A stretch of DNA of 64,000 nucleotides from Moritella sp. Urea-trap-13 (GCF_002836355.1 NZ_PJCA01000031.1:620001-684000); one strand, 5' to 3'; counted from the stretch's first letter, positions 51,883-62,398 are shown. Program-made: numbers and translations. The notes: generated from the sequence alone by a model not told the origin.

Positions 51883-52054
51883 ACTAGCAATCCTTTAAAT
51901 CTTGGTTTATTAAGTCTAGCTAAAAAAGTAACTTATGACGGTAATTCAGCGGGCATTCTAACATTAATAATTGTAATAAAAATGCTACAAAGGCAACAAG
52001 ATAGAAAGATAAATGGAAGTTTTTAAGAATAAAACATTGAGAAATTACTAAAGG

Positions 52055-52089
52055 TGGGTATATGACGCCAAAATCGGTCGATATACCCA
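52055..52089. repeat. Inverted repeat downstream of pepN
   Basis: TGGGTATA (52055-52062) is mirrored at 52082-52089 with a T run to the right. It lies 55 bases beyond the leftward pepN stop. On the pepN strand the T run is on the wrong side for a simple terminator. The 51883-52144 gap also contains the gdhB promoter, not resolved by eye. Confidence 0.4.
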
Positions 52090-52144
52090 TTTTTTATAAA
52101 ACAAGCGTTTAACTAAATGTTAAATTTGTTATTTTGAAGTGCGA

Positions 52145-54757
52145 TTACGCTAAAGCACGATCAATCTTTTCAAACAAATCGGCTGCTAAAGCATCAATAT
52201 TACTTAATATAATCAATTGTGCTTTCATTAAGCCTTGGCGAACGGGATCAAATTTCTTAAATTCAATAAGCGGTGTGATTAATCGCGAAGCAACTTGCGG
52301 GTTACTGCTGTTTAACTGACATAGAATATCCGTTAAGAAAACATAACCACTGCCGTCAATCGCATGGAAGGCTTTGGTATTGAGTGCAGAAAAACTACCT
52401 ATTAATGAACGTGTTCTATTCGGATTAACTAAAGAAAAACTGTCATGGTTCAGGGTTTCTTTAACTACAGCTAGACAATTTTCACTCGGGCTAAGACCAA
52501 TTTGCACAAACCATTTGTCCATCACTAAACCGTCATGCGACCAAGTCGATTCAAATGCAGACATCATCGTTTTAAGGCAAGGTAACTGCGCTTTATTTGC
52601 CGCACTGATTGCCCCCATGGTATCAGTCATATTATCTGACTGCTCGAATTGCGCCAATACCAACTCATTAACATCAGTTACATTCTCTAACGCGATATAT
52701 TCTAGGCATACATTCTTTAATGAACGCATGGCGATATGATCGTGCTCTACTTGGTATTTTCGTTGTGGCATAGCAGCATAAATAGCCGCACATGTCGTCG
52801 CAACATTAGCCGCAATCTGCGCCTTAATAAAACCGGTAACAGTTAACAATGCATCAACATTCACTTCAGTAAACAAGCCCATTAAGCTATTCGTTGATGG
52901 GAACTGTAGCATCTCTGCTTTTAACGCAGGATCAAGCTGATCATTGGCAACTAAGTCACGGAATGCCTGGCCAAATACAGCCGGTAACTCAAGCGCCTGC
53001 TTATCACCAAGACGGGCAACATTTTCAACCACGTGTTTATTAATTAATAACTGCGAAGCATCCCAACGGGCAAAATCATTCGTTGCATAGACCATCAGCA
53101 TCGCAAGTTGCTCATTGGTATAAGCATAATTAAGCTTAACCGGTGCAGAAAATTCTCTGAATAAACTCGGTACGGGTGCTGACGTTACATTGTCAAATAC
53201 AAAGTCTTGTTGTTTTTCAGTCAGGTTCAACACATGGTGAACAGGTTTTCCCGCATAGGTTAACGCGATATTATTACCCTGCTCGTCAAGTAATTCAATA
53301 TCAACTGGGATATGTAATACCTGCTTAACTTTTTGATCCGCTGTACTTGGTGTATGCTGCTGGATTGATAAAGTATACGTTTGAGTTTCGGCATTGTAAT
53401 GATCAGTAACGGTTACTTGTGGTGTACCTGATTGTGAATACCAATGCTTAAACAAGGTAAGATCAACACCTGAGGCATCTTGCATTGATGCAACAAAATC
53501 ATCGCAGGTAACAGCTTGACCATCATGACGCTTAAAGTATAAATCCATACCAGCACGGAAATTAGCTTCACCTAATAACGTGTGGATCATACGGATAACT
53601 TCAGCACCTTTATTATAAACCGTCGCGGTATAGAAGTTATTCATTTCGATAACAGAAGCCGGACGGATTGGGTGCGCCATTGGACCAGCATCTTCAGGAA
53701 ATTGCGCAGAACGTAACACTTTCACGTTTTGAATACGATTCACGGCACGCGAACCAAGATCAGAGCTGAATTCTTGATCGCGGAATACCGTTAGACCTTC
53801 TTTCAAACTTAACTGGAACCAATCGCGACAAGTAATTCGATTACCTGTCCAATTATGGAAATATTCATGACCAATAACCGCTTCAATGCCGAGATAATCA
53901 ACATCTGTCGCACTAGCCGCATCCGCTAATACGTATTTAGAATTGAATACATTTAGGCCTTTATTTTCCATTGCGCCCATATTGAAGAAATCAACAGCCA
54001 CTATCATGTAAACATCAAGATCGTATTCTAAACCGAAACGGTCTTCATCCCACTTCATTGATTTTTTCAGTGATTCAATCGCATGATGTCCACGAGATAA
54101 ATTACCTTTATCAACAAATAGTTCTAATTTTACATCGCGACCTGACGTCGTAATATACTTATCTCTTAATACATCAAAGTCACCAGCAACAAGTGCAAAT
54201 AAATAGGCTGGTTTCGGGTATGGGTCACGCCATTGCACCCAGTGACGACCACTCTCGAGTTCGCCACTATCGACACAGTTACCGTTAGATAAAAGATATG
54301 GAAAAGCCGCTTTATCAGCTGTGATCTTGGTACTAAAAACAGCAAGTACATCCGGGCGGTCAAGATAATAGGTAATTTTTCGGAAACCTTCAGATTCACA
54401 TTGCGTACAGAAAGCGTCGGCTGATTTATATAACCCTTCTAAACTGGTATTTTCCAGTGGGTTTACTTCTGTCTCAATGATCAGTACACATTCAGACGGT
54501 AAATCAGAAATGATAAGCTGATTATCTTTCACCAAGTAATTATCAATTGGATGACCATCAATAGATACTGCTAGCAAGGTAAGATCAACGCCATCTAAGA
54601 TAAGCGGATCGTTATGGCTACCACTACGGCGAACTTTATTGATAGCAACTACTTTAGTTTTGCTATCATCAAGATCAAAGTCGAGATCGATATTATCAAT
54701 GAAATAATTTGGGGCTGTGTAGTCTTTTAAATGCTTAGCATTAGGCTTAACGGTCAT
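52145..54757 (-). CDS. pepN: Aminopeptidase N
   Basis: 870 residues, as in E. coli (870). The exopeptidase motif GAMEN and the zinc site HEYFHNW, with the third ligand glutamate 18 residues after (HExxH-x18-E), are intact. It removes N-terminal residues from peptides in the cytoplasm. It lies between gdhB and prc on the same strand, but the prc terminator at 54800-54828 gives it a separate transcript. Confidence 0.96.
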   Translation of the reverse strand: MTVKPNAKHLKDYTAPNYFIDNIDLDFDLDDSKTKVVAINKVRRSGSHNDPLILDGVDLTLLAVSIDGHPIDNYLVKDNQLIISDLPSECVLIIETEVNPLENTSLEGLYKSADAFCTQCESEGFRKITYYLDRPDVLAVFSTKITADKAAFPYLLSNGNCVDSGELESGRHWVQWRDPYPKPAYLFALVAGDFDVLRDKYITTSGRDVKLELFVDKGNLSRGHHAIESLKKSMKWDEDRFGLEYDLDVYMIVAVDFFNMGAMENKGLNVFNSKYVLADAASATDVDYLGIEAVIGHEYFHNWTGNRITCRDWFQLSLKEGLTVFRDQEFSSDLGSRAVNRIQNVKVLRSAQFPEDAGPMAHPIRPASVIEMNNFYTATVYNKGAEVIRMIHTLLGEANFRAGMDLYFKRHDGQAVTCDDFVASMQDASGVDLTLFKHWYSQSGTPQVTVTDHYNAETQTYTLSIQQHTPSTADQKVKQVLHIPVDIELLDEQGNNIALTYAGKPVHHVLNLTEKQQDFVFDNVTSAPVPSLFREFSAPVKLNYAYTNEQLAMLMVYATNDFARWDASQLLINKHVVENVARLGDKQALELPAVFGQAFRDLVANDQLDPALKAEMLQFPSTNSLMGLFTEVNVDALLTVTGFIKAQIAANVATTCAAIYAAMPQRKYQVEHDHIAMRSLKNVCLEYIALENVTDVNELVLAQFEQSDNMTDTMGAISAANKAQLPCLKTMMSAFESTWSHDGLVMDKWFVQIGLSPSENCLAVVKETLNHDSFSLVNPNRTRSLIGSFSALNTKAFHAIDGSGYVFLTDILCQLNSSNPQVASRLITPLIEFKKFDPVRQGLMKAQLIILSNIDALAADLFEKIDRALA

Positions 54758-54799
54758 TTATAATCCTAATCTATCGACGGATAGAGACGTAAAATAAAG

Positions 54800-54828
54800 A
54801 AAAAAAAGTGCAGCATCCTGCTGCACTT
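54800..54828 (-). terminator. Terminator of prc
   Basis: AAGTGCAGCA (54806-54815) and its exact mirror at 54819-54828 form a ten-base stem with a three-base loop, followed on the minus strand by seven T. It lies about 20 bases after the prc stop. Confidence 0.92.
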
Positions 54829-54848
54829 GAGGTAGAAATAGAAGTGGT

Positions 54849-56849
54849 TTAGCTTGATTTACTTAAGTCAATCGCAATATTCGCGGCTTCTAATAGGAAG
54901 GCATCGTCAAACTCAAAGTCCTCAGGTTTATCATCAAATGATTTTACCTCTGGTAATTCCTTACGAACTAAGCGTTCATTTAAACGTTTCAAACGAAGTA
55001 CTTCGTTTTCTTCACGCTCTTTAATACGCACAGACTCTTTTAAAGAAATTGTTTTACTATCAAGTTCCTGTTTATATTTAATAATATCTTCTTGGATATA
55101 ACTAAATTCAGGATTAATTGCAACGCGCTTGTTATGACCTTCCGTTAGCGAACTAACACTTGCTTGTAAAGCCAGTGATTGTTGATAACTTGCTTTACGG
55201 ATCTGATCCCAATCTAACGCATTATCTTCAATTGACTCACCCGTATCTTCTGGTTTTACAGCAGACGGAAAAGCAATGTCTGGTAATACACCATGTAGTT
55301 GGGTACTGCCACCATTAATGCGGTAGAATTTTGAAATAGTATATTGTACGCTGCCAATTGGCTTGTCATAGAGGTCATACAAACGCGCGAGTGTTCTGTG
55401 CTGTTGCACAGTACCTTTACCAAATGTTTGTTCACCAACGACTAATGCACGACCATAATCTTGTAATGCGGCAGCAAAAATCTCTGATGCCGACGCACTA
55501 TAACGGTTAACTAATACCACAAGCGGGCCGTCGTAGTAAGTTTTGCCATCACGGTCTTCAAGTACATTCACTTTATTGCGAGCATCACGCACTTGCACTG
55601 TCGGGCCAGAATCAAAAAAGATACCTGAAAGTAGGTTTGCTTCTTTTAGTGCACCGCCACCATTATCGCGTAAGTCGACAATAATAGAGCTAACCTTGTC
55701 TTCTTTTAACTTGGTTAATTCAGTCAGTACATTTTTAGTTAAACCATCGTAGAAGCTTGGGATCTCGATAACACCAACCTTCTCACCGTCAACATCGATA
55801 ACTTTCGATTTTGCTGCGCGATCTTCTAAACGTACTTTGTCACGAATGATTTCGACAATTTTGTGCTTTTCACTTGCACCTTCGCCGCGTACGATTTCAA
55901 GACGAACTTTAGTACCTTTAGGGCCTTTAATTTTGTCCACGACGTCATCTAAGCGCCAGCCTACAATATCAACGATGGTCTTGTCATCTTGGGCAACACC
56001 AACGATTTTATCTTCAGCTTTTAATTGTTTGGTTGAATCAGCAGGTCCACCAGAAACTAACGAACGAATAACGGTATAATCATCAATCGTTTGTAATACC
56101 GCGCCAATACCTTCCAGTGACAGGTTCATTTCTGTTTTGAAACGGTCGGCGTTACGTGGGGATAAATAAGAAGTGTGTGGCTCAATACTACGTGCATACG
56201 AGTTCATCAATGTTTGGAAAACATCTTCACTTTGTGTCTGTTTCAAACGTTTGATAGCAGTATCGTAACGCTTATGCAGTAATTTCTTTATCTCAGGCCA
56301 GTCTTTACCGGTTAATTTTAAATTAAGTGCTTCATACTTAACTTTTTGACGCCATAACTCATCCAGTTGTGCTGTCGTTTTCGCCCACTCTGATTCAGAT
56401 GTGTCGAAATAGTACTCGTCATCGGCGTCGAATTTAATTTCAGTGTCAAGCAAGGTTAATGCATAGGCAAAGCGTTCATAACGACGTTGTAAACCGACAG
56501 TATAAATATCATAAGCAGGTGCAAGACGGCCTTGACGAAAATCATTCTTAAATGAAAGCGCGTATTTATTAAAGCTATCTATATCACTCTGTAAGAAAAT
56601 TGTGCGATAGGCATCAAGGTGTTTTAAATAACGATCGAAAACTTCAACAGCAAAAGTGTCATCAAAATCGACTGATTTATAGTGAGAGCGTGTGAATAGG
56701 TTTACGAGACGTTTACTTGCTTCAGAATGCTGAGCTTCTTGCTTTAATGTGGGGAGTTCTTGAATTGAAATAGCAGGTTCAAATGCATATGCATGTGTGG
56801 CTAATAGTACCGAAGCACTGATAAAAGTTCTTTTTAAAACTTTTTTCAT
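54849..56849 (-). CDS. prc: Tail-specific periplasmic protease Prc
   Basis: 666 residues with a signal peptide (about 1-22). An N-terminal helical domain precedes a PDZ domain (about 240-330, with GIGAVLQTIDDYTVI) and the S41 protease with NRYSASASEIFAAAL (serine) and GEQTFGKGTVQ (lysine). It degrades periplasmic proteins and trims penicillin-binding protein 3 in E. coli. It is 113 bases after proQ, the same order as in E. coli, and may be cotranscribed with it. Confidence 0.95.
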   Translation of the reverse strand: MKKVLKRTFISASVLLATHAYAFEPAISIQELPTLKQEAQHSEASKRLVNLFTRSHYKSVDFDDTFAVEVFDRYLKHLDAYRTIFLQSDIDSFNKYALSFKNDFRQGRLAPAYDIYTVGLQRRYERFAYALTLLDTEIKFDADDEYYFDTSESEWAKTTAQLDELWRQKVKYEALNLKLTGKDWPEIKKLLHKRYDTAIKRLKQTQSEDVFQTLMNSYARSIEPHTSYLSPRNADRFKTEMNLSLEGIGAVLQTIDDYTVIRSLVSGGPADSTKQLKAEDKIVGVAQDDKTIVDIVGWRLDDVVDKIKGPKGTKVRLEIVRGEGASEKHKIVEIIRDKVRLEDRAAKSKVIDVDGEKVGVIEIPSFYDGLTKNVLTELTKLKEDKVSSIIVDLRDNGGGALKEANLLSGIFFDSGPTVQVRDARNKVNVLEDRDGKTYYDGPLVVLVNRYSASASEIFAAALQDYGRALVVGEQTFGKGTVQQHRTLARLYDLYDKPIGSVQYTISKFYRINGGSTQLHGVLPDIAFPSAVKPEDTGESIEDNALDWDQIRKASYQQSLALQASVSSLTEGHNKRVAINPEFSYIQEDIIKYKQELDSKTISLKESVRIKEREENEVLRLKRLNERLVRKELPEVKSFDDKPEDFEFDDAFLLEAANIAIDLSKSS

Positions 56850-56962
56850 TAAAAATCCTTTTGAGAATAAGTAACGCTAAATTAATAATAGTCAAGTATC
56901 AGCTAATTTTCATATATTTAACTGACACTCGACTACTAAAAATTCAGAACACTCTTATTGCT

Positions 56963-57595
56963 TTATACAAAAAGGTGCTCTCTTTTTACTTTTAGAGAAA
57001 GTCCTGATAGTAATTGAACTTGAACACCATCTTTAGATACTTCAACGATAGTTGCTTGTACCGGTGCTTTACCAATTACAACTTTGACAGCTTGGCCTGA
57101 TTTAAGTTCCGCTTCATTTACTGGGCGTTCAACTTTAATTGTAGGTTTTGAATCTACTTTAGGTGCAGATTTTTTCACTACTTTTTTAGGTGCTCTTTTA
57201 ACAGCAGGCTTGTCCTTTTCAGCTTTAGCCTTCTGTTCTGCATTTTTCTTATTACGTTCAGCGAAGAATTTAGTTTTGCTTTCTTCAAGTGTTTTTTGTG
57301 CATGCTCGATATGCTCTGCATCTAAAACACCTGCTTCGTTGCCATCTAAGTCAACTCGTACAGCATCTTTTTTAGCGCCGTGAAGGTAACGCCAGCTTGC
57401 AGTATACTGACGAAGTGCCGTACGTAACAATGTTTTACTAACTTTAGAGTCTTCTTTTAGACGCTCAGCCAGATCTTGAAAAATGCCAATTTTTAGCGGT
57501 TTAGCTTCGCCTTTTGCAGTGAAACATTTTGGGAATATTTCTACCAAATAAGCGATAACTTCTTTGCTATTTTTTAGCTTTTCAATGTTTTCCAT
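56963..57595 (-). CDS. proQ: RNA chaperone ProQ
   Basis: 210 residues. The N-terminal FinO domain (about 1-115) shows [22 protein letters not shown] and [18 protein letters not shown] lysine/alanine-rich linker (about 115-155) leads to the small Tudor-like C-terminal domain. ProQ binds structured small RNAs and mRNA 3' ends. It is upstream of prc as in E. coli. Confidence 0.95.
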   Translation of the reverse strand: MENIEKLKNSKEVIAYLVEIFPKCFTAKGEAKPLKIGIFQDLAERLKEDSKVSKTLLRTALRQYTASWRYLHGAKKDAVRVDLDGNEAGVLDAEHIEHAQKTLEESKTKFFAERNKKNAEQKAKAEKDKPAVKRAPKKVVKKSAPKVDSKPTIKVERPVNEAELKSGQAVKVVIGKAPVQATIVEVSKDGVQVQLLSGLSLKVKREHLFV

Positions 57596-57799
57596 GAATG
57601 ACCTTAAATTACTTCTAATTGTTCAGATATAACAAAACGTAATCTTGTTATATCGCATGTATAAAATTTATCGCTATTATAGAGCGATTGCAATTAAATG
57701 CTATCTTTAATCCGCCGTCATAACCCAAAAAGGTGTTAAAAAATAACTATTCCGGCGATTTTTTATGCTTTCACAAACAATAATTAACCGTTTGAAAGA

Positions 57800-58111
57800 T
57801 TAAGCGGCTTCTTTTTCTGCCGTGGTTTTTGACGCCTTTTTAGCTTTAGGTGCCTTTTGTTCTTTCTCTTCTGGCTCTTTTAACTTACCGCCTTTTAAAA
57901 TGTGCTGTAACGATGTGCTATTTTGTGCCAGGTATAATGCTAACTCTTCCGTAAGGCGATCATCGATTTCAAGAGATGATGTACTGATAAAGTCGGTAAG
58001 ACCTTCGGCAACATCTAACATCTTGTCATATGCATCAGCTTCTTTTTTACTTGTAGACGTCATTTTTTCCACACCATTTCGTTCAACTACATACTTTACT
58101 ATTACGGCCAT
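57800..58111 (-). CDS. yebG: YebG family DNA-damage-inducible protein
   Basis: 103 residues. MAVIVKYVVERNGVEKMTSTSKKEADAYDKMLD is the highly conserved YebG start; the C-terminal 30 residues are a lysine/alanine/glutamate tail. The ATG at 58111 has GGGGA upstream and fits the family. YebG is an SOS-regulon protein of unknown exact function. A LexA box lies 21 bases upstream, which supports SOS control here. It is the last leftward gene before the divergent letA. Confidence 0.93.
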   Translation of the reverse strand: MAVIVKYVVERNGVEKMTSTSKKEADAYDKMLDVAEGLTDFISTSSLEIDDRLTEELALYLAQNSTSLQHILKGGKLKEPEEKEQKAPKAKKASKTTAEKEAA

Positions 58112-58131
58112 GAACCAATCCCCTAAATACA

Positions 58132-58147
58132 CTGTATATTATGACAG
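58132..58147. promoter_or_regulatory. LexA (SOS) box upstream of yebG
   Basis: CTGTATATTATGACAG fits the LexA consensus CTGT-N8-ACAG at every fixed position, 21 bases before the yebG ATG. It gives an internal standard for the LexA site of this organism, to which the ogr and int boxes can be compared. Confidence 0.88.
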
Positions 58148-58379
58148 TGTATTTAGTATTCGTTATTAATTCAAGTCACTACTCATAAATATGCTTGATT
58201 CTGCCCCGTAAAACAGAATTATCATATTGTTTATATAATCATGAGGCATAAATCTGTGATAATGTTGATATTTACAATAAAACAATGCTATTAATGAACG
58301 CATTATGAAACGTGCTACATTTAATGAATAATATAGAGCATATCTACAAACATAAATAATGAGTAATTAGCGGGGCTGA

Positions 58380-58988
58380 ATGTCAAATATTAACGTGTGT
58401 AAAAAATGCGACCTTATTGTCGAACACGTACCTATAGCAAAAAATAGACATGCACACTGCCCACGCTGTAATACTTTACTCTATAAAAACAATGATTTTT
58501 CTATTAGTAGTATATTGGCACTTTCAATAACAGGCCTCATACTTGTTGTTATCGCCAATCTATTCCCCATGTTTACCATCACCATGTTAGGTGTCGAAGA
58601 ATCTGCAACACTGATTCAAGGTGCTTGGGCATTATTTGAAAAAAAGTTTTATTTCGTTGGCCTATTGGTTATTTTTTGTAGCTTCATAGCGCCCTTTCTA
58701 TTTTTATCTTGCCTCGCTCAAGCTTGCTTATTATTGCTGACCAAACGTAATACACCGCAACTTATCCTATTACTCAAGCTCGTTAAATTTTTTACCGAAT
58801 GGAGTATGTTAGAAGTTTACCTCGTTAGCTTTTTAATCGCGGTGTTTAAACTTTCAGACATTGCAGATATCGAATTACAATTTGGTTTACTCAGTTTTGT
58901 TTCTCTGATGTTCGTCTCTAGCCTTATCATGTATAGGTTAAATCTTGAAATCTTCTGGCAAAAAATGGAAAAAAATGCAAAACGCTAA
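58380..58988 (+). CDS. letA: LetA N-half: PqiA-domain membrane protein
   Basis: 202 residues. A zinc ribbon (CKKCDLIV ... HCPRCNTLL) precedes four transmembrane helices. E. coli LetA (YebS) is one protein of about 430 residues with two such halves; here the first half is its own gene. LetA with LetB moves lipids between membranes (PqiA/MCE family). The stop overlaps the next start by 14 bases, so the halves are made together. The gene opens the rightward letA1-letA2-letB-rsmF group. Confidence 0.85.
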   Translation: MSNINVCKKCDLIVEHVPIAKNRHAHCPRCNTLLYKNNDFSISSILALSITGLILVVIANLFPMFTITMLGVEESATLIQGAWALFEKKFYFVGLLVIFCSFIAPFLFLSCLAQACLLLLTKRNTPQLILLLKLVKFFTEWSMLEVYLVSFLIAVFKLSDIADIELQFGLLSFVSLMFVSSLIMYRLNLEIFWQKMEKNAKR

Positions 58989-59598
58989 AGAAAATCAGAT
59001 AGCCCAGTGCCATGAGTGTAATCTACTCATCAGCGTTAAAGAGGATACTAAACGCCAACGTTGTCCTCGTTGCTTTACCCAAGTCCATTTTCGTATTCCG
59101 AGTAGTATCCAAAAAACATGGGCTTACTTGCTTGCCGCGGCATTCATGATGATACCGGCAAACTTCTTACCTATAAGCACATTAACAAGCACAGGCAAGG
59201 CGACGCCGGACACTATTATGTCAGGTACCATCGCCCTTGCAAAAAGTAACGATCTGGGCATAGCGATCATTATTTTTGTTGCTTCTATTCTAGTCCCTTT
59301 ATTTAAAATAATAGGGCTAATACTTATTTTGTTATCCGTTCAAAATAAGATATTTATTCCCCCAAAACGGAAGTTATTATTATTTAATGCAATTCATTGG
59401 ATCGGTAAATGGTCCATTATGGATTTGTTTGTTATATCGATTATGGTCGCGGTGATCAACCGAGGTAATTTACTCTCAGTTGATCCTGGATATGGAGCAA
59501 CTTGCTTTGGTTTGGTTGTTGTATTAACAATCTTAGCTGCTGAAAGTTTTGATACACGTTTAATTTGGGATTTAAACCATAAAAATGAAAGAAAATAA
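58975..59598 (+). CDS. LetA C-half: second PqiA-domain membrane protein
   Basis: About 207 residues, with a second zinc ribbon (CHECNLLI ... RCPRCFTQV) and four transmembrane helices. It corresponds to the C-terminal half of E. coli LetA. The start at ATG 58975 overlaps the end of the first gene; its stop overlaps the letB start by 14 bases. Two separate halves instead of one polypeptide are seen in some marine relatives. Confidence 0.82.
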   Translation: MQNAKENQIAQCHECNLLISVKEDTKRQRCPRCFTQVHFRIPSSIQKTWAYLLAAAFMMIPANFLPISTLTSTGKATPDTIMSGTIALAKSNDLGIAIIIFVASILVPLFKIIGLILILLSVQNKIFIPPKRKLLLFNAIHWIGKWSIMDLFVISIMVAVINRGNLLSVDPGYGATCFGLVVVLTILAAESFDTRLIWDLNHKNERK

Positions 59599-62305
59599 CG
59601 AACCAGAAATGCCTGAAAATTGTAATGCCCCTGAACCGGTATTACATAAACCGAATGTGATGTCGCCTATCTGGCTATTACCGATTGTCGCAATCTTGCT
59701 TGGGCTCTACCTCATGTATCAAAGCATTGCCCAAGCCGGTATTGAATTTCGTATTCATTTTTCCAATGCCAACGGTATTGTTGAAGGAAAAACCCTGATC
59801 AAGTATCAAGGTTTGGTCGTCGGTAAGGTGAAAAAAATTGCCTTAGATGACGATCTTAAAAGTGTCTATGTCACAGCAGAAGTCGACAGTAAAGCAGAAC
59901 CAATATTACGTGAAAACACGCAGTTTTGGTTAGTCGCGCCGAAAGCATCAATTGCTGGAATTTCTGGTCTTGATGCACTGGTTACGGGTAATTATATCGA
60001 CTTAGCACCCGGCGATGGCGAATACAGTATTGAGTTTGATGCGGTACAAACCGCGCCGAATAACTTACCCGATGATCAAGGTTTGATCGTACGGTTAACA
60101 GCAGATAAACTCGCTTCCGTTCGCCCTGGCTCAGAGATTTTTTATAAAAAGATCCCCGTTGGTCAAGTGCACAGTTTTAAACTAGATAAAGAAACAGACA
60201 ATATATTAATTGAAGCCGTAATCAATCAACAATATAGCTATCTAGTCAAAGACAACTCACGTTTTTGGAATGCCAGTGGTATCAATGCCGAGTTTGGTTT
60301 TGATGGTGTCAAAATCGAAACAGAGAGCCTTACAGCTATTATCAGTGGTGCATTGGCATTTGATTCACCCGCTGACGGTATTCAAGTACAAGATAACCAA
60401 GCCTATACACTTTATAGCAGTATCAGCGATGCTGAGCGCGCGGTGCAGATTGAATTTAATTTAAGTAACTCCAATGACATTAAAATTGGTAACAACATCT
60501 ACTTAAACGGTCAACAGGTCGGTGAAGTAACCCATGTCATCACCCAATCTATTGAGCCTGACACACAACAAACAACGGCAAAAGCATTTGCCGACGTTGA
60601 CCCTGACGTTGTTGAGTTATTACGTACAGGCACCCAATTCTGGGTTGAAAAAGCGACACTCTCTGTTTCTGAGACTAAAAATGTGGCTAATCTTGTCACC
60701 GGTAATTACATTCTCTTCACTCCCGGTCAAGGTGAACCACAAACAACATTTGATTTAGTATCGAACGTCGATGATCTTATTCCACACCAGCAGATTGCTA
60801 TTTCGGCTAATGATGCAAACGGGTTAGCAGTAGGCAATAAAATCTATTACAAAAACTACCCAGTTGGTCACATCAGCCGCGTGACGTTTAATACTAAAAC
60901 CAACCGCATCGATTTAAACGTTAACATCTACCAAGATTATGCCCATTTACTTAAACGCTCGACACGTTTTATTAATATCAGTGGAGTGTCTGTAGATGCA
61001 AGTGTATCTGGTCTTAATATCAAGTCATCACCGATTGCGGCATTGATCAGTGGTGGTATCGAACTGGTTAATGACAAGGTATTTAAATCAAAAAGTCGTC
61101 ATCAGCAATATCAACTCTACCCTTCTCTGGCGCTGGCAAAATTAGGCAGTAATGCGTTTAAAACCAATAAGACCATTACCCTCTTGAGTAAACCTAGTCA
61201 CGTCATTGCCAATGGTGCGCCGGTTTATTACCGTAAACTCGCCGTTGGTTCAGTAGCAGATTTCCGTTTGGCGGCTGACAATGAGCATATTATTATCACC
61301 TTAGATATTTTTAGTCAGTATGCACACTTAATTAACAGTAACAGTGTATTTTGGGATGTATCCGGTATTGATATCTCTGGTAGCTTGAGTAATTTAAAAG
61401 TACGAACCGAATCATTACTGACTATTGCCGCAGGTGGTATTAACTTCGATAATATAAAACCTGTGAATAACAACAAAGTTAGCTTAGCTAAATCTAAAGC
61501 CAGCCATTATAAATTATTCCGTAGCTTTGCCGCCGCAACTGATAACCGCCCAACAGTAACATTAACCTTTACCTCAGGGACTGACATTCATGTCGGTACC
61601 GAGATTAAGCACAAGGGTATTAAGGTTGGTGAGATTAGCGCTATCAAACTCAAAGTAGCACAAGGTTATATCGAAGCAACGGCGAAATTAGAAACTGATT
61701 ATGCAGAATACTTCGTGCAACAAGGTAGTCAGTACTGGTTAGAAAGGATTGAAGTGGGTCTAGACGGCATTAAAAACGCTAACACTCTACTTTCAGGTGC
61801 TTATATCAATGTAACGAAAGGCCAAGGCAACAAAGTCAATCGCTTTAAAGTCCTAAACGGGGCACCTGAAATCGCCGCTGAGAATGTAGGTTTGTCCGTC
61901 ACTGTCATTAGCCAGCGGTTAATGGGCTTAACTGCCGGAACACCGGTCTATTTCCGTCAGCTCGAAGTCGGCTCAGTCACCCATTCAGAGTTATCACCGC
62001 AAAGTGATACAGTACTGATCACACTTAACATCGAGCCTAAGTTCCAGCACTTAGTACGTAATAATAGCCAGTTTTGGGCTGTATCTGGATTTAATGTTGA
62101 TATCGGTCTAACCGGCGCAACACTAAAAGCTGAATCATTAAAAACGATTTTAGCTGGTGGTATTGCGTTTGCAACACCGCAGTCAAGTAGCCACTCAACG
62201 AACAGCAGCCAATTAGCCGCACCCTTTACGCAATTCAATTTAGCCCAAGAAGTTAATCCTGACTGGCTTAAATGGAATACTAAGATAGATAAACCAGCGA
62301 AGTAA
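59585..62305 (+). CDS. letB: LetB, MCE-domain lipid transport tube protein
   Basis: 906 residues. One N-terminal transmembrane anchor (about 26-46) is followed by seven MCE domains, each with a GxxVG-type core, such as GLVVGKV, KIPVGQV, GQQVGEV, NYPVGHI, KLAVGSV, GIKVGEI and QLEVGSV. E. coli LetB (YebT) also has seven domains forming a stacked tunnel across the periplasm; the number agrees. It overlaps the second letA gene by 14 bases. Confidence 0.92.
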   Translation: MKENNEPEMPENCNAPEPVLHKPNVMSPIWLLPIVAILLGLYLMYQSIAQAGIEFRIHFSNANGIVEGKTLIKYQGLVVGKVKKIALDDDLKSVYVTAEVDSKAEPILRENTQFWLVAPKASIAGISGLDALVTGNYIDLAPGDGEYSIEFDAVQTAPNNLPDDQGLIVRLTADKLASVRPGSEIFYKKIPVGQVHSFKLDKETDNILIEAVINQQYSYLVKDNSRFWNASGINAEFGFDGVKIETESLTAIISGALAFDSPADGIQVQDNQAYTLYSSISDAERAVQIEFNLSNSNDIKIGNNIYLNGQQVGEVTHVITQSIEPDTQQTTAKAFADVDPDVVELLRTGTQFWVEKATLSVSETKNVANLVTGNYILFTPGQGEPQTTFDLVSNVDDLIPHQQIAISANDANGLAVGNKIYYKNYPVGHISRVTFNTKTNRIDLNVNIYQDYAHLLKRSTRFINISGVSVDASVSGLNIKSSPIAALISGGIELVNDKVFKSKSRHQQYQLYPSLALAKLGSNAFKTNKTITLLSKPSHVIANGAPVYYRKLAVGSVADFRLAADNEHIIITLDIFSQYAHLINSNSVFWDVSGIDISGSLSNLKVRTESLLTIAAGGINFDNIKPVNNNKVSLAKSKASHYKLFRSFAAATDNRPTVTLTFTSGTDIHVGTEIKHKGIKVGEISAIKLKVAQGYIEATAKLETDYAEYFVQQGSQYWLERIEVGLDGIKNANTLLSGAYINVTKGQGNKVNRFKVLNGAPEIAAENVGLSVTVISQRLMGLTAGTPVYFRQLEVGSVTHSELSPQSDTVLITLNIEPKFQHLVRNNSQFWAVSGFNVDIGLTGATLKAESLKTILAGGIAFATPQSSSHSTNSSQLAAPFTQFNLAQEVNPDWLKWNTKIDKPAK

Positions 62306-62323
62306 ACCGTCCACCCCAGCTAC

Positions 62324-62354
62324 TTCACCAATCCCAACCTTGAAGTAGCTGGGG
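62324..62354. repeat. 14-bp perfect hairpin between letB and rsmF
   Basis: CCCCAGCTACTTCA (62324-62337) is exactly mirrored at 62341-62354 across a three-base centre. There is no T run, so it could be an mRNA stability element, an attenuator or a leftover small repeat rather than a true terminator. Confidence 0.6.
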
Positions 62355-62398
62355 TATATGATAAAATGCTCCTTTAATTTTTCAATTGAGCTTATAAA

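Noticed and set aside
52055-52089. Terminator of pepN
   Set aside because: The T run is on the side that would serve rightward transcription, and no rightward gene ends here; recorded only as an inverted repeat.
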